Shown: positions 11,816-23,633, numbered from the stretch's first letter. The stretch is DNA of 64,000 nucleotides from Pseudorasbora parva (GCF_024679245.1 NC_090184.1:5212547-5276546); one strand, 5' to 3'. The notes: a model not told the origin generated them from the letters alone. A program made the numbers and translations.

Positions 11816-13709
11816 TAATAGATCTCTCTCCCCATAATGCACCTGTTCCCCTGAGGCTGTGCACTGTCCTACTCACACTGGATCAGATTTCCTCCACAGG
11901 TTGGTGGTAATACTCGCATGCATTGGGCAGGGCTATATAATCTTGGCCTGTCAGCTTGTTATACGGCTTTAGCCTTTTGGCTAAACTTATTTTTCTTGTC
12001 TCAACAGACAAAACGATACCTGGCTGGGAGAGAAAAACACTATATCATTTTACATTTAGAAATGTCTGGCTTGAGGCTCAGTCTATATTTAGAATTTCTG
12101 AATCTTAAATAGATTAATAATGTCACGACCGCGATGATGTGGCAATGAGCTATTTGTCTTTTCTCAGTTCCTTCAGTGATTAAAGAAGACACTCGGCAGA
12201 TTTGTGAGGAAAAAAAAATAAAATATTTAAGTGTGAAAGTTATGGAAGTTTAAATTTACCGTAAATGACATGTACTGTACTAAATATTTTTTATTTTACA
12301 TTAAAAATATATATTTTACAAAATAATTTGTACTATAAATTTACTATAAAAGCAAAAGCCATATGTTTAACCAATTTGTGTTGCAAATTTGAAGTTCCCA
12401 TGAGATTTTGTTTAGGCGCTGTACAAAAATTACCAGCCCACAAATGATCCCATTCCAATGATTTTGTTTTTGATGCATTCTCCTGCAACAAATGAATACA
12501 TTTCTGTCCAAATATCACTTCTATCACAAATCTGTCACCTGTTTTTTATGCTTTCAGATTATTTTTAACTGTAAAAATAAATAAATATAAGCCATAAAAA
12601 TCTTTTATAATTTATATAATCTTTTACTTGACTACCTCTCTTTTCTCACTGAAATATATGAATACTGGGTGTGTCGCAACGTTATCGGTTTTCTTTGCCA
12701 GTCTTGCACATCCACGGATGTCCAAACAGCCTCCAAGCGGGACGTAAATATTAAACGTCATATCTACGTCCGAGAGATGTCGTAGACGTCTGGTTACTGC
12801 ACCGGATTTGCACGTCGTGTAGAAGTACAGATATGGTCCTGGACCGACTGAAGCAATATAGACATGATCATGTTTGTTGGGTTGAGACTCTGACCTTTTC
12901 GACAATATGTGTTTTGTCAAGATTAGAAAAGGTTTTAATTATTTTGAAAGATTATAGTATTTAAAATAAATGTTGTAATATGAAATCTGACACCGCACAC
13001 TAGAGGAGGAGCCGGCTAGAAGAAATTAGAGTTTCATTTTCATGGTAAAAATTTTCACAGGATGAATTTTGAGTTCATAAGCTTTCGAATGATACCAAAT
13101 TTAGTATGATTACTAATATGATATGAAACAAAGGTTGAAAAAAGAGTGGCAAGCATCCCGCTATGACAGTTAAGGGGTTAATATATTTTCTCATGATTTT
13201 GGCAGTCTGAACAATTAAAATGTTTTTTTTGTTCTGTCAGGAAATTGAAAAACAGATTATGCCAGTATCTTTGAACTGCTATAGGCCTACTTGGCATTGT
13301 ACAAAATATTGACACACAGAATTATTAATAATTGCAGTCTCCTTTCTTCATCTTTTCCTTCAATCATAAGATACCGGACTAAATGAGGGCATCTTGATGG
13401 GTTACTTGAATGTGGGCCTCATGTTGTGTGTAATGAAGGGAGAAATGACTCAGTCGACTGATGTCTGCCTCAATCTCTCTAATCATATCACCGAAGCTTG
13501 AAGCTTATGTCTTTGTATCCTCCGTAATTGAATTGGGCTTAGATTAAATTGCATGACAGCACTCCTATTGTTTAGCTTCAAAATGGGACACAAATCTTCC
13601 TCCGTAAGACTATAGGGCTGAACCTACTGCCAATGAAATGCATAAATCAGTACAGAAATCTTCTCTCTTCCTCTCTACTCCTTTTTTTCTCAAGTAAAGG
13701 TTATGTGGT
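11816..13709. other. Intergenic stretch, nothing firmly recognised
   Basis: No supported gene. A small GC-richer island at about 12700-12860 contains CpG-rich words (CACGTCGTGTAG) inside an antisense 98-codon frame with no domain. The remainder is AT-rich. Confidence 0.4.
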
Positions 13710-13888
13710 TTAAAGGTGTTGTATGTAAGTTGCCGACTGTACTAAAGCATAAATCTACCAAAAAATGTTTGCAGATATGTAGGAAACATGAGTTCACAAA
13801 CTCATTTGTCTGAAAACCAAAGCTACAGCCAGTTATTTTACTTTGAAATGTGCGTTCCGTGTCAGAACGTCTTATACTGTTTTGGTCT

Positions 13889-13902
13889 GAGAACACACGT
13901 TG
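13889..13902. repeat. Target-site duplication of LINE 1, left copy
   Basis: GAGAACACACGTTG, identical to 19746-19759. The perfect 14-bp match marks the insertion point of the LINE within the older TTAA element. Confidence 0.9.
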
Positions 13903-14032
13903 GGGTTTGACGAACCAGGAGATGGCAGCTTAAGGAACGTGCTCCCGACAAGTACGGACATTTACCCACTACAACCCGAATATTTAATAAAAACTTAGGT
14001 TACAGTGTGTTTCAAGACAGTGGGTCTCGAGT

Positions 14033-15040
14033 ATGCCCAAAGGGAAAAATAAAAAGTCAAAGCAGACAGAGTTACTCGATGTCGAAAGAGCTAGCCAAAC
14101 TTCATCGCCTAGCAGCGTAATGGAGGACGATGAAGATACACATAACGTCACGCAACTCGGAGCGAAGCAAAGTGAGACCGGTGACTTCGGCCTCATACTT
14201 AAAGAGCTGAGAGAGTACAGAAAAGACAGCAGTCAGCAGCTGAATGCTATTCGGGAAGAAATTAATAAATCCAATACTAGGATCGAAGAGGCGGAGAGGA
14301 GGATCGACGCGACTGAAACACGGTTACAAGTGGCGGAAGATACCGTGCAGGAGCTGCTACACCTTCAGATACATCTAGACGCTAAGCTGACAGATTTAGA
14401 GGGCCGCTCCAGACGAGAAAACATTAGAATTCATGGCGTTAAAGAGGGGGTGGAGGAAAATTCCCCATCGATGGTGATTTATGTGAAGCGATTGCTGCGG
14501 GAGGGCTTGGAGCTTCCGTCTACATTTGAACTTCGAGTGGAAAGAGCTCATCGCGCCTTAATGCCGAGGCCGCCTGGGGAAGCCTCGCCGAGGTCCATCG
14601 TTGTCAAGATGTCAAGCTACAGGATGAAAGAAGAGCTGTTGAGAATGGCCTGGCAAAAGCGAGGATTCCAATATCTCGGGAAAAGAGTCAATCTCGACCA
14701 CAATTATGCACCGGATGTCTTGAAAAAGCGAAGGGAGTATGCCGAAGCAAAAGCGGTATTGAAGGAGAAGAAAATCCGATTTCAGACGCCGTTCCCTGCC
14801 AGGCTCAGAGTTTTCTATCAGGAGGGAGTTGTGATGTACGATTCGGCGGAGGATGCTACGGAGGATATGGCGAAGAGGGGGTTCCCGGTGTCGGTAATCA
14901 AACACCCGGACTCGCTTTTGGAGCGGATCCAGTGGTTCACGTGGCATACCGTCAAGAGATCAGGGAACCGGCACAGAGCTGGCCGGGCTTTGGACTATAA
15001 GGAAAAATTACAGGCTTTTAGACACCAGGATTCAGGATGA
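14033..15040 (+). CDS. LINE 1 ORF1p, L1-type RNA-binding protein
   Basis: 335 codons, intact. L1 ORF1 proteins trimerise through a coiled coil and coat the element RNA as a chaperone during retrotransposition. The first ~50 residues are Lys/Ser-rich and acidic. Residues about 55-120 are a charged heptad-like helix (coiled coil). Then comes the RRM core with RSRRENIRIHGVKEG at about 128-142, and a basic C-terminal domain with YAPDVLKKRREYAEAK and an F-PARLRVFY motif near 265. This order is the standard L1 ORF1 layout. The start is the first ATG, about 130 bp inside the element. Confidence 0.88.
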   Translation: MPKGKNKKSKQTELLDVERASQTSSPSSVMEDDEDTHNVTQLGAKQSETGDFGLILKELREYRKDSSQQLNAIREEINKSNTRIEEAERRIDATETRLQVAEDTVQELLHLQIHLDAKLTDLEGRSRRENIRIHGVKEGVEENSPSMVIYVKRLLREGLELPSTFELRVERAHRALMPRPPGEASPRSIVVKMSSYRMKEELLRMAWQKRGFQYLGKRVNLDHNYAPDVLKKRREYAEAKAVLKEKKIRFQTPFPARLRVFYQEGVVMYDSAEDATEDMAKRGFPVSVIKHPDSLLERIQWFTWHTVKRSGNRHRAGRALDYKEKLQAFRHQDSG

Positions 15041-15588
15041 CTGTTAGTGAATTGAAAACTGCTCTGTACGAGTTTGCTGGAAATATAACGGGTGAGTCCG
15101 TTAAGTCATTATTTTCTTTTTTCGTTCGGGACTCCCAGTAACGTCAGAGAGAGGAATTAAGTACTTTAAAAAGTCCTGCTTATTAAAGAAGCTTTGAACG
15201 GGCTGCATAACTAAGAGTATAATGTATACGTCGGTGAAATTTTCTTTTAGGCTGCCAAGACAAAGACGATATTATGCATGAAGGCCCTCTCCCACCTGGG
15301 GGAGGCATTACCTCAGAGCCCTTTTTCCATCAGGGCTTCATCAGGGTCAATATTTAGACACCACAGTTGGAAGTCTTTCTTTTTCTGTAATTATTGTTCC
15401 TGTTGGGTACCGTGTGTTGCAGCAGTTCTTGCTGCTGTTCTTTGTAGTTCGTGGGATATAACCTGTGATTCTCTTTGTTATTCATGGTCACTTATGTTTT
15501 TTTTTTTTTTTGTATTACATATATATATATATATATATATAGCCTATGGTTTATTTCATTTCTCATTTTTCCCTGTAGTTTACACTGA
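15041..15588 (+). other. LINE 1 inter-ORF spacer with T-run and (TA)n
   Basis: 548 bp separating ORF1 and ORF2, with a T-run at 15499-15511 and an alternating (TA)n at about 15522-15541. LINE 2 has a spacer of nearly the same length (549 bp to its ORF2 ATG), so the arrangement looks ancestral rather than a deletion product. Confidence 0.6.
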
Positions 15589-18500
15589 ATGCAACCAGTT
15601 AAAATAGCAACTTATAATGTGAATGGCCTTGTCAACCCCATCAAGAGAAGTAAGATATTAACTAAACTAAAAAGAGAAAGAGTTGAGGTGGCGTTTTTAC
15701 AGGAAACCCATCTTTCGGAGACGGAACACGCTAAATTAAAACGATTGGGCTTTAAACACCAGTACTCATCATTGTATAAGGCGGGACACAGGAGGGGGGT
15801 GGCAGTATTGATATCCAACAAGACTAGTTTCGAACCTATTTTTGAAAAAAAGGACACAGAGGGAAGATTTATTCTCGTGAGGGGAAATTTAGGGGGCTCA
15901 TTGGTTACTCTATTCAACATCTATGCTCCTCCTAATTCTGACTGGAAGTTCTTCAAACAGATATTTGATTTAATAGCAGCAGAGACCCAGGGGGTCCTAA
16001 TATGCGGGGGGGATCTCAACATTAGACTAAACCCCAAATTGGACACCTCAAATTTACACACAGTCCAGCCCAATTTGATAAGTAAAAAGATCAATCTGGC
16101 TATGAAAGAAATCGGGCTAATTGACATCTGGAGAGAATTAAACCCTTCAAAGAGAGACTACACTTTTTTTTCAAATCCGCATTTGGCGTTTTCGAGAATT
16201 TATTATTTTCTTACTTTTGCTCGAGATTTAAACAGGGTAGTTGGCTGCGATGTGGGGAGCATGGACCTTTCGGACCATAGCCCCATTTATTTAAAATTAA
16301 ATCTTGAACAATACCGGAAAGACACCTTATGGAGGCTAAACACATTGGTACTGATTCACATGAAGGAACAAATTAAGAAGGATATTGCCAAATACTTGAA
16401 CAGAATGTCAATGGGGAAGTTCTCCCCCCAATATTATGGGATGCATGTAAAGCTGTGCTTCGAGGCAAGATAATTGGATACAGTGCTCACCTAAAAAGAG
16501 TAAGACAAAAAGAGCTAATTCAGTTGGAAGTAGAATTGAAACAATTGGAACAACACCACAAAGACACAAATGATAAAAAAATTAGCGAGCTAATTAGGAA
16601 GAAAAAGAACGAAATAAATGAGATTTATACTAAAGATATACAAAAAAAGTTATTTTTTACAAAACAGAAATACTATGAAGGGGGCGGGAAAGCCAGTAAA
16701 TTATTAGCTTATAGGCTGAAAAAACAACAAGCAGAGAATTCAATTCATAAAATAAAAAATCCTATTACTAATTCTATGCTTTACAAATTAAACGAAATAC
16801 AAGATTGTTTTGAAAATTATTATAAAAAACTAAATTCACAGCCTCAAATAGATGGAGAGAAAATGGAAGATTTCTTTCAGAAAATAAATCTGCCTAAATT
16901 GAATAGTGAACAAAGTAGGAATCTGGTAGCAGAAATAACAGAGAAAGAAATTCGCTCAGCCATTTCGGATCTTAAACCAAATAAGGCTCCAGGTCCGGAC
17001 GGGTTCCCTTCCGAATGGTACAGAGTCATGGAGAGTTCTTTGACCCCTGTACTGCTGTCTACCTTTAATTGGGTCCTTAAAGAGAACAGTATACCCCCCT
17101 CCTGGAGGGAGGCGGTAATATCTTTAATTCCGAAGGAGGGGAAGGACAAGTCTGAATGCGGCAATTTTAGACCAGTAAGCGTATTGAACCAGGATTATAA
17201 AATATTTACCCATATACTAACCAAACGATTAGAGGGACTGCTACCATCAATTATTAGTCTTGACCAGACGGGTTTTATTTGTGGAAGACAAACTCAAGAT
17301 AGTATCAGAAGGGCTTTACACGTAATTAACCATATAACAGAAAATGATTTAGTTGCAGCACTAGTGGGGCTGGACGTGGAAAAAGCCTTTGATTGTGTAA
17401 ATTGGTCTTTTTTGTATAAAGTTTTGGACAAATTTGGATTTCATAGTACCTTTATTAATACATTACGAGCTCTCTACGATAGCCCAAGGGCAAGAATTAA
17501 AATAAACGGGGCGGTCTCTAGCCCCTTTACATTAGAAAGAGGAACAAGACAGGGCTGCCCAATTAGCCCCCTCCTGTTTGCAATCTTTATTGAGCCCCTG
17601 AGCCAATGGATCATTCAGGACAACAATATTAAAGGAATTGCTATGTATGGGAGAGAGCAAATTATTTCATTGTTCGCTGATGATGTACTGGTGTATTTGA
17701 CTGTCCCTGAGCAATCTTTGGCACGTCTATTAGAATTATTGGAGGAATATGGATCCTTCTCAGGATATAAGCTGAATGTTCCAAAAACACAAATTCTCTG
17801 TTTCAATTACAGCCCTTCTGTAAATATGAAAAATAAGTATAATTTGAAATGGGATTCAGTTTTAATTAGATATTTGGGGGTAAACATTCCAATGGACTTG
17901 ACAAATTTATTTTCACTTAACTACCTCCCCTTGAACAAAAAGATTAGGGAAGACATAAGGAGATGGGATCTTTTACCTTTTCTTAATTTTGGATCACGCG
18001 TGGAATCTGTCAAAATGGTTATTTTGCCGAAATTGCTGTATCTCTTTCAATCTCTTCCACTAGATATACCTGACCATCAATTTCAGGAGTGGGACAAGCA
18101 TATTTCAAGGTTCATTTGGCAGGGACGAAGGCCAAGAATTAGATACCAGAGTTTACAATTGACAAAAATCAAAGGTGGGGTCGCTCTCCCATGCTTAAAA
18201 GACTACTATACCGCTGCTCAATTGAGGCCATTAGTATGCTGGTGCAACCCAGATTACCGTGCTAGATGGAAGGAGATTGAAGTTGCTATGTCAGATGAAT
18301 TTCCAATTCAGGCTGCTATTGGGGATAAGGACTTGTCATACAATTTAAAAGAATTGGGAAATCCATGGATATGTTTGGCACTTAAGATATGGAGCAGGGT
18401 AATATCTCAAAGTAACCTGAAGGAGGGGGTAAGGGTCCTGAGATGGTGTGCATTTGATACCGATTTTTTGCCTAATAAATGGGACGCAAGATTTAAGAGA

Positions 18501-19370
18501 TGGACTTCGCAAGGTTTAACAGCATACTGTACATTTTTGCATAAGGGGGCTATGAATAATTTTCAAAATCTGAAGAAGCAATTTGGTTTAGATAAGGACG
18601 ATTTTTATAGATTCCTTCAGGTCCGGCATTATATTGACCAAATACAGAAGAGGTGTACAATAGTAGGCTGGGATGACATTCTGTTAAATGTGTTTATAGA
18701 GGCTTATCTTGCTGGCTCTAACCGGAAGCTCATCTCAAGAATATACAAGGGGCTACAACAAAGAAAAGGTAGTTCATTGTATATAAAGCAAAAATGGGAA
18801 CAGGAAGGAAACTTTGTTCTAAAGGAAGAAGATTGGGAGAAATTATGTGAGATACAGTGGAAAACTTCCAATTCGACGTTATGGCGAGAGTTTTGCTGGA
18901 AAAACCTTATAAGGTTTTTCATTACTCCAACTCAAAATAAACACTACACCAATTCTTCGGCATGTTGGCGACAATGTGGGTGCCACGAGGCAAATCATTT
19001 CCACATTTTCTGGTCCTGTACATTATTGATTCCATTTTGGCAGGAGGTGTATAAAGTCTTGCAAAGTATTTTTCAGGTGGACATTCAATTTAAATTTGAG
19101 TCTTTATATTTAGGGGCCTTAACAACAGAAAATGTTTCTTCTCATGTCAAATACTTATTTCAGATCCTAAGTGCTGCCAGTAGAAAAGCTATTACTAGAA
19201 GGTGGTTAAAACCAGGAAAACCTACCGTTGAGGAATGGATTGACATTATCTATGACATTTTTAAGATGGAAAGGATTACTTTTGCTTTGAGACTGCAACA
19301 GGAAACTTTTTTGAAAAGATGGGAAAGATGGATAACATATATAACCCCATTACGCCCATCATTTGTTTAA
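15589..19370 (+). pseudogene. LINE 1 ORF2: endonuclease-reverse transcriptase with one frameshift
   Basis: Two overlapping frames (15589-16473 and 16455-19370) together cover about 1,260 codons, the usual L1 ORF2 length. The N-terminal APE-type endonuclease shows YNVNGL, QETHL, IYAPPNSD, GGDLNI and SDHSPI. The RT follows with GPDGFPSEWY, TGFICGRQTQDS, GTRQGCPISPLLF and FADDV (17673-17684). The C-terminus has a CX3C-X8-HX4C motif near 18961-19017. The frame changes at a run of six C at 16424-16429, so a single-base indel there fits. At 16201-16203 codon 205 is Tyr where L1 endonucleases carry the catalytic Asp of the RID motif; the downstream SDH His is codon 230. Role in the family: nick the target and prime reverse transcription. 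Confidence 0.88.
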
Positions 19371-19745
19371 AGTGGATGCTTTTTTTTTTGTTTTTTTCTC
19401 CTGTTTTTTTTTTTTTTTTTTTTCTTCTCTCTTTCTTCTTCTCCCTATTCCCCCCTCAGTAGAGGGCTTTATGAGGCATTGAGGTTTACCCCATTATGTT
19501 TGTTTTAGTTCTAGGTCGGATTTTACTATGTCTAAAAAATGGTTATGTGAATGTAATGTAGGTTGAAGGCCTAATGGGTCCCTGCTTACTTTGAAACTGT
19601 TTATCGAACCTGTGATGCTTGTCCTATGTTATGGATTGTTAATATACATATGATGATAGCTTAAGGAGAAACATGACAGGTATCATCACTGACTGTATTG
19701 AATGGACCTGGAAAAAATCAATAAAAAAAGAATTAAAAAAAAAAA
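19371..19745 (+). other. LINE 1 3' UTR and A-rich tail
   Basis: T-rich start (19379-19424), then a pyrimidine-rich stretch, ending with AATCAATAAAAAAAG and an A-run directly against the right TSD. The 3'-terminal A-rich tail is what target-primed reverse transcription of L1-type elements leaves. Confidence 0.75.
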
Positions 19746-19759
19746 GAGAACACACGTTG
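19746..19759. repeat. Target-site duplication of LINE 1, right copy
   Basis: GAGAACACACGTTG, a perfect match to 13889-13902, immediately after the A-rich tail. Confidence 0.9.
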
Positions 19760-20034
19760 CCAGTTTACCCAATAGTATTTCAACACCACAGGTTGCCAGT
19801 TGGTGGAAAACAGCGTATTGCTGCCATGCAAACAAACTGGATCAGAGATCACAGAGACCAACCTTAAAAGCCTCAGCATCCATCTAAAAATCTCTATGAA
19901 CGGAAGCATTAAAACACGGATAAATCAACTCATCAACTTATAGTGTGTAAGTCTCTTCGCCTTCCATTATCAATTGCGCTCGTTCCTGTTGTGTGTCCTC
20001 AAACGGGCAACCTGAGAGTCGAGTCTGAGGAGAC

Positions 20035-20099
20035 GGGGACAGGGACGGGGACGGGGACGGGGACGGGGACGGGGACGGGGACGGGGACGGGGACGGGGC
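20035..20099. repeat. (GGGGAC)n hexanucleotide array
   Basis: About 11 copies of GGGGAC with one AGGGAC variant in the second unit. Each unit supplies a G4 run separated by two bases, so the + strand has strong G-quadruplex potential. It lies inside the TTAA element, in the part right of LINE 1. Confidence 0.9.
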
Positions 20100-20172
20100 A
20101 TCTGCAATTTGAAATTGTGCTGCACTACCCATTTCAACCACTAGCTGTCATTCTTACATACAGAACCTTTAA

Positions 20173-20679
20173 TGGAATCTAGTACACATAGGAAGTTTTT
20201 TTTCCTTTTTTCTTCTGTATGGTATGGAGATTCTTGATCGTTTCAATATTTTACTTGTAGCCTAGCCTACACTTTACTTGTAGTAGCCTCTAACATGTAG
20301 AATTCAGAAAGCCTTAATCTCCTCTGTTCAGTCCATTGAGGTCCACGAGTGAAAACATGAACACACTGGAGAGCTGCTTTTGAGACACTGACACTGTTTT
20401 TCATGTTTAATTCGGTAAATAGATTTTAAGTAATCTATTGTTAGTGTTATATAAGTTTATATATTTTAAAGTAATATATAAATAAATGTGACGTGGCTTT
20501 ACCAGAGTGCAGAATTGCAGAGCTTGTGCAAACATATCCACATTGCTTTGATCAGATTTTTTCAGCTTTTCTTGTGCTTTATTAAAAACGCTTTTCTCAA
20601 TTTTGTTGTGTTTATATTTCGCTATTGAGAGGAAAGCATGCAGTACGTATTTACATTCACTAAAAAGTACATTCTTTAT
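20173..20679. other. Spacer, nothing recognised
   Basis: AT-rich sequence without a supported frame or repeat between the TTAA element and a Tc1-like relic. Confidence 0.45.
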
Positions 20680-22258
20680 ACACTATATTGCTAAAAGTAT
20701 TGGGACACCCCTCCAAATAATTGGATTCAGGTGTTCACCTGCTCAATAAGTCCATTGGTGAAATGTACTCACTACTAAATATTCCACAATCAACTGTTAG
20801 TGGTATTTTAGGGGGGGGGGGGGGGGGGGGGGTGAAGTGCTGTTTCATGCATACTGAGCTTTTTACACTGTTAAAGACTTGGATTCCCATCCTAAACATA
20901 GACAAAGTTGCAAAAACTAATGTTGGACGTTTGATGGAGTATGTCTGTGTCAAAAATACTCCTTCCGGTTTCTCACAAGTTTCGGAGAGTTTTTTTCTAG
21001 TATGGGTCGGCTTGACGTTAATAGATCGGAAGGTCCTTGTATGGGCCGTACGGGCTCTTCTCCCGGTAGGGTGCGCGCGCGCGTGACTAGAGCGAGAGAG
21101 GAAATGCACGCCCATAAACACTCGCTCAGATGCAGATCCACTCGTCCGTGAACACTTATGTCGGTTATAGTCCGCGCCGCGCTCCACTTTATTCCTATGG
21201 GTGACGGCGAGCGACTTCAACGCTTCCGGGAAGGCAGCGCTACATTTGAACCGATTTGAACGCAGAAATGACGGGAAGCTTCACAACATCGCTTCAGTCG
21301 CGTCGCAAAGTGGATTTCCACGCCACTGCTGTCACAGGACTTCACCAAATCATACCAAAGAAGTGTGTTTTTGACGGAGCGGTCCCAGCGATAAAGGTTC
21401 GGTCGTGCTTTGGAAGCAGCCGGTGATTTAAACTGCTTCAAATGTCTGTGCTGTTGGCTACCGTCGCGTGAGTAAACATCAGTAAACGACACGATCGCGT
21501 GCTTCGTCATTCAAATGCGCTAACGGACTCCATTGTTGTTCTATATATAACGTTACACTAGTCTGACGTGCAAAACCGTTTTGCTTGCTACTGCTAAGGT
21601 CTAACATTAGTCGCATACAATAGTCCATTAACCGAATCATGTCCTCATAAACTGCGAGTAAAGACACACAAATGTTGACAGGACGTCCTGATGTTGCCGT
21701 TTCTCCTGTTTAATTTATTTTTGCCTCAGATTTGATTCTGGATCATTATCTGTATTAGCTGAGATAGCCATGGGTTTCTCCACGCTTGAGGACGTCACCG
21801 ATTTACGCGCTTGTCATTCTTTAGCTCCGCCCACACGATACGCCTCCAGGCGCTCTGCATTGTGACTGCATTGTGTCAAGTGTAACGTTTAATGGATGGG
21901 GGGTTATGGTATGGGGTTGTTTTTCAAGGGTTGTGCTTGGCCCCTTAGTTCCAGTGAAAGGAACTCTTAATGCTTCAGCATACCAAGACATTTTGGACAA
22001 TTTCATGCTCCCAACATTGTGGGAACAGTTTGGGGATGGCCCCTTCCTGTTCCAACCTGACTGCGCTTGACTTGACTGGCCTGAGTCCTGAGCTCGACCC
22101 GATAGATCACCTTTGGGATGAATTAGAGCGGAGACTGAGAGCTAGGCCTTCTCGTCCAACATCAGTGCCTGACCTCACAAATGCACTTCTAGAAGAATGG
22201 TCAAACATTCCCATAAACACACTCCTAAAAAGGTTGTAAGCTTTATTACAATCTGTTC
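20680..22258 (+). pseudogene. Tc1-like transposon relic, family A copy 2, split by an insertion
   Basis: The left terminus TACACTATATTGCTAAAAGT matches copy 1 at 2105. After about 150 bp it is interrupted (about 20834-21863), then resumes with transposase C-terminal coding: [41 protein letters not shown], then in another frame LDPIDHLWDELERR and NALLEEWSNIP. The order matches Tc1-family DDE transposases, and the LDPIDHLWDELE stretch contains the third acidic residue. A frame break occurs near 22070. The right inverted repeat is replaced by the CTAT array at 22277. Confidence 0.8.
20834..21863. mobile_element. CpG-rich non-autonomous insertion inside the Tc1-like relic
   Basis: About 1 kb that interrupts family A copy 2. 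It starts after a long G-run (20812-20832) and ends near the CCACACGATACGCCTCCAGG block. Unusually CpG-rich for this window (for example GTGCGCGCGCGCGTGAC near 21071). Frames of up to 161 codons on the minus strand overlap others on the plus strand and carry no domain. It is defined mainly by the interruption; I could not find clean TIRs or a TSD. Confidence 0.5.
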
Positions 22259-22276
22259 ACACATTGGCAATAAAAT

Positions 22277-22472
<196 letters not shown>

Positions 22473-23521
22473 TTTTCCAGGTAAACTAAATCACTTGTCA
22501 TGCCTGTTTTGTATGTGCTTTGATTATCGTGAGTCATAACTTCTGGTCTATGGAGCTGTAACTTGTCAGGGCTTTACAGTTTGGAAAGCTATTGACCTTC
22601 ATGAATCACTGTCTCTGCTCATGCACGTTAAACAGAAAAACAGCAGATAAACACTCTATTGAGTTTATACCCCAAACCAACTTCCTGAGTCGAATCTTTT
22701 GCCAGGCTCTGTGAAAGAGTCTCTGTGCATGTTTGCCTCGCACATCTGTTGGAGTTTCTCTATCTTTAAAGTCTGGCTGGTGTGAGGCTTAAACAGGAAA
22801 GTCCATGCGTCACAGTTTTTATTTTATTCTCTCTCTTTTTGGCTTCTTTAGGATATGTGCTCCACTCGGATGTGGCTATGAATCATTTGCTTTTATATTC
22901 TAAACATACTAAAGCAGCTTAAAAGAAAGTGGTAATTACCTTAACATGCTTCAGAGAAAACTAGTAAAGGCAAGCCTAAAGTGCCACGAAGAAAAAGCCT
23001 TTTACAAGACTAAGGCACATATTAGGCAACCAGTTTTTAAAATATAATGGCTTTCAGTCGAATCAATATTTTTGAATGAAATTTCAGTACTCTGTATATT
23101 TAATAACATTTGGCGCAGCTCAGTTAGCATCCTTAGCACAGTAGCCTAAATTAAGTGTCAGACTAAAGTTTTTGTGTAGTATGTAGTTGTGATAAGTGAT
23201 TCATTTCATTGATGGTTACCTCTACGAAGAAAAATGCCATCGCTGTTAACTCTACTTCAGATGACTATATAGATAAGTACGAGCGTCTATTTAGCGCCAA
23301 GAGAAAATATGTGTGCTGAAAAAATCTGCCATTTTTTATCCAATGCTGTTCGAAAGAAGCAGTGCAAAACAAGATCATAAAATCAGATGTTTGTTAACCA
23401 AAGGGCCCTGGTCCAGAAGCACAGCTGGTAATGCTATGCCTGTGGGAAAACTGCTGACGGCGCAGTGCGAAAAAGAGAGGACATTAAAACATGTTCGATT
23501 TCAACTCCCTACTCACAGTGT
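22473..23521. other. Intergenic stretch, nothing recognised
   Basis: No supported gene or repeat boundary. An 82-codon frame at 23313-23561 has no recognisable domain and runs into a short TIR element. Confidence 0.4.
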
Positions 23522-23633
23522 CCTGGGCTGTGTTTCTCGAAAGCTTTGTGAGCTATGTTGATTGTAGAGACCATAGGTGCAATGGTTCTATGATCTAGTT
23601 AGGCTTTCGATGCTTTTGGGAAACGCAGCCCTG
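23522..23633. mobile_element. Very short hairpin-type MITE (~112 bp)
   Basis: The left end CCTGGGCTGTGTTTCTCGAA and the reverse complement of the right end (CCAGGGCTGCGTTTCCCAAA) are imperfect inverted repeats. The whole unit could fold on itself. Non-coding. Confidence 0.55.

Larger units (their letters stand above)
13903..19745 (+). mobile_element. LINE 1: full-length L1-like non-LTR retrotransposon
   Basis: 5,843 bp between perfect 14-bp TSDs, with about 130 bp of 5' UTR, ORF1, a ~550-bp inter-ORF segment, ORF2 (endonuclease, RT, C-terminal Cys/His motif), a T-rich 3' UTR and an A-rich tail after AATAAA. Two ORFs, an APE-type endonuclease and a long variable TSD place it in the L1 superfamily; I cannot separate the L1 from the Tx1 branch by eye. 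The only disabling changes noticed are one frameshift and one endonuclease active-site change. The perfect TSD suggests it is recent. Confidence 0.9.
13710..20172. mobile_element. TTAA-ended TIR element split by LINE 1
   Basis: The left end TTAAAGGTGTTGTATGTAAG and the reverse complement of the right end (TTAAAGGTTCTGTATGTAAG) match at 18 of 20 positions. Both outermost tetranucleotides are TTAA, as in piggyBac- and Kolobok-type insertions. Removing LINE 1 with one TSD copy leaves roughly 600 bp without a transposase, so it is non-autonomous. It also contains the GGGGAC hexamer array. The boundaries are read directly; the superfamily is inference. Confidence 0.7.

Noticed and set aside
11965..11990. 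AGCCTTTTGGCTAA word resembling the 5' region of U2 snRNA
   Set aside because: Only about 14 bases match and they form a simple palindrome; none of the downstream U2 features (branch-point recognition, Sm site) is present.
12624..12920. 98-codon minus-strand frame as a small gene
   Set aside because: No domain, no splice or promoter context, and composition is like the surrounding intergenic DNA.
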